From contig JAJYRW010000008.1 of assembly GCA_021793895.1 (NCBI GenBank), positions 12,201 to 18,527 on the forward strand: 6,327 nt of DNA. Reading direction: 5' to 3'. This stretch comes from Actinomycetes bacterium. GTDB taxonomy: Bacteria > Actinomycetota > Actinomycetes > Actinomycetales > JAJYRW01. Position numbers and translations under genes: made by a program. Each line of letters starts with the position of its first letter. Position 1 is the stretch's first letter. The notes under the pieces are model-generated. The model saw nothing but the letters and a program-made list of their open reading frames with translations, made no database searches and had not been told where the DNA came from. Shown here piece after piece: positions 5,631 through 6,327 of the stretch.

Positions 5631-6327
5631 ATGGGCGAAACACTCGCGACACCGGTGCACGTGGGTCGCGTTTCTCGACAGACTGCGTTAATTACGGCCA
5701 TACCTGCCGCAATAGTAGGCGTAATTCTGGCTGCTTGGTTCTCAGGCGCCTCGACTGAAACCCTGCTAATTGACCCCGGGGTGGCCGTGCGCTGGGGGCT
5801 GCCCATTGTCACGACCGTCCTGCAGCTGGCGCAGGCGCTGGCGATCGGGGCGTTCCTGATGCTCGCGGTTGCAATCCCTCCGCGCACCCGAGCCTGGCTG
5901 AAAACCATGCAGATCGGCGCGTTTTCTGCCGGTCTGTGGACCGCCCTGGCGGTTGCCCAGCTCGTATTAACGTACGCGCGCACCGCGGGTAGCGATATGA
6001 CTTCGCCCAGTTTCGGCGATGAATTATGGGATTTTGTGACGCGCATCGACTTAGGGCGCGCGTTGGCCGTTCAGATTATCGTCGTGGCAATCATGACCGT
6101 GGTGGCCGTAAGTGTTCAGCGCCCCACGCAGGCGGGGTGGCCAATTTTCCTGGCCATTATTGCGATCATTCCGCAGGCAATCACCGGCCACGCTTCGGGA
6201 ACGGAAGGCCACCACACCGCGGTTACCGCGATGGGACTCCACCTGCTGGGCGTTGCGATTTGGTGCGGCGGGCTGGCGATCGTGGCGATAGTCGCGCGCG
6301 ACTTGGGCGATGATTTAGTAGATCGGA
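5631..6327 (+). CDS. CopD-family copper resistance membrane protein (3' truncated)
   Basis: An open frame runs from ATG 5631 to the contig end without a stop, giving 229 genuine residues before the adapter bases. Six hydrophobic helices are visible, at about 18-39, 57-83, 95-116, 141-162, 170-185 and 197-222. The signature is ITGHASGTEGHHTAV followed by MGLHLLGVAIWCGGLAIVAI (185-220), the GHA...H...HL..xxWxGGL pattern of CopD domains, whose histidines are candidate copper ligands (His187, 194, 195, 204). In many actinobacteria this domain is the first half of a longer CopD-CtaG fusion involved in copper handling and cytochrome oxidase assembly; that half, if present, lies beyond the contig. 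No strong ribosome site precedes the ATG, and no upstream in-frame start exists. It is a separate unit after the terminator. Confidence 0.85.
   Translation, partial: MGETLATPVHVGRVSRQTALITAIPAAIVGVILAAWFSGASTETLLIDPGVAVRWGLPIVTTVLQLAQALAIGAFLMLAVAIPPRTRAWLKTMQIGAFSAGLWTALAVAQLVLTYARTAGSDMTSPSFGDELWDFVTRIDLGRALAVQIIVVAIMTVVAVSVQRPTQAGWPIFLAIIAIIPQAITGHASGTEGHHTAVTAMGLHLLGVAIWCGGLAIVAIVARDLGDDLVDR
6320..6327. other. Illumina adapter remnant at contig 3' end
   Basis: The last eight bases, AGATCGGA, are identical to the start of the Illumina adapter (AGATCGGAAGAGC) and are the reverse-complement partner of the first bases of the window. They add false codons (Asp-Arg) to the CopD frame. Confidence 0.85.

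Noticed and set aside
5579..6046. Minus-strand open frame of 155 codons
   Set aside because: It is antisense to the CopD-like gene, whose transmembrane pattern and GHA/HxxxxxxWxGG motif are clear.

Overview
The window looks like a short accessory/metabolic stretch from a moderately GC-rich actinobacterium. The grounds are the protein style (an actinobacterial-type ASCH protein, LLM flavin oxidoreductase, AmiS/UreI and CopD), GTG starts, and two genes whose only good promoter sits about 7-9 bases before the start codon, as in leaderless mRNAs. I cannot name a genus. The window also looks like a whole assembly contig. It opens with TTCCGATCT and closes with AGATCGGA, the two ends of the standard Illumina adapter, so the real sequence is about 10-6319 and the genes at both ends are cut by the assembly.

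Layout. (1) 10-303: the tail of an unrecognised upstream gene, then a flavin amine oxidase that keeps only its FAD-binding N-terminus and its extreme C-terminus, a pseudogene with a large internal deletion. (2) 286-1159, minus strand: a two-gene operon of an ArsR-type repressor and an SRPBCC/AHSA1 protein, joined by an ATGA overlap. Its promoter has a TTGACA -35 box and a 6+6 inverted repeat filling the -35/-10 spacer. (3) 1229-1729: an ASCH-domain protein. It is convergent with, and overlaps by 42 bases, (4) an LLM-class flavin-dependent oxidoreductase at 1688-2713 on the minus strand. The LLM leader holds a cluster of palindromes. (5) 2868-3002: a degenerate 21-bp minisatellite. (6) 3080-3370: a small two-helix membrane protein. 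(7) 3427-3631: a 122-bp element with 24-bp near-perfect terminal inverted repeats (MITE-like), followed by 27-bp tandem repeats. (8) 3709-5488: a probable amide-handling operon. It consists of a degenerate alpha/beta-hydrolase, a cysteine hydrolase of the isochorismatase fold, and an AmiS/UreI channel, tightly coupled (GTGA overlap, then a 1-base gap) and closed by a strong hairpin terminator at 5517-5567. (9) 5631 to the end: a CopD-family copper membrane protein, cut by the contig end.

How the parts work together. The clearest functional unit is the cysteine hydrolase plus AmiS/UreI pair: a small-amide or urea channel next to a hydrolase of a fold that often cleaves amides, with a hydrolase upstream that appears to be decaying. 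The hydrolase keeps the Cys nucleophile, but by eye it lacks the usual Asp and Lys of the family. The ArsR-SRPBCC pair is a self-contained regulatory cassette. Two genes here (amine oxidase and alpha/beta-hydrolase) share an odd form of decay in which both ends survive and the middle is missing. That could be real genome reduction or an assembly artefact, and the adapter remnants make the second worth testing.
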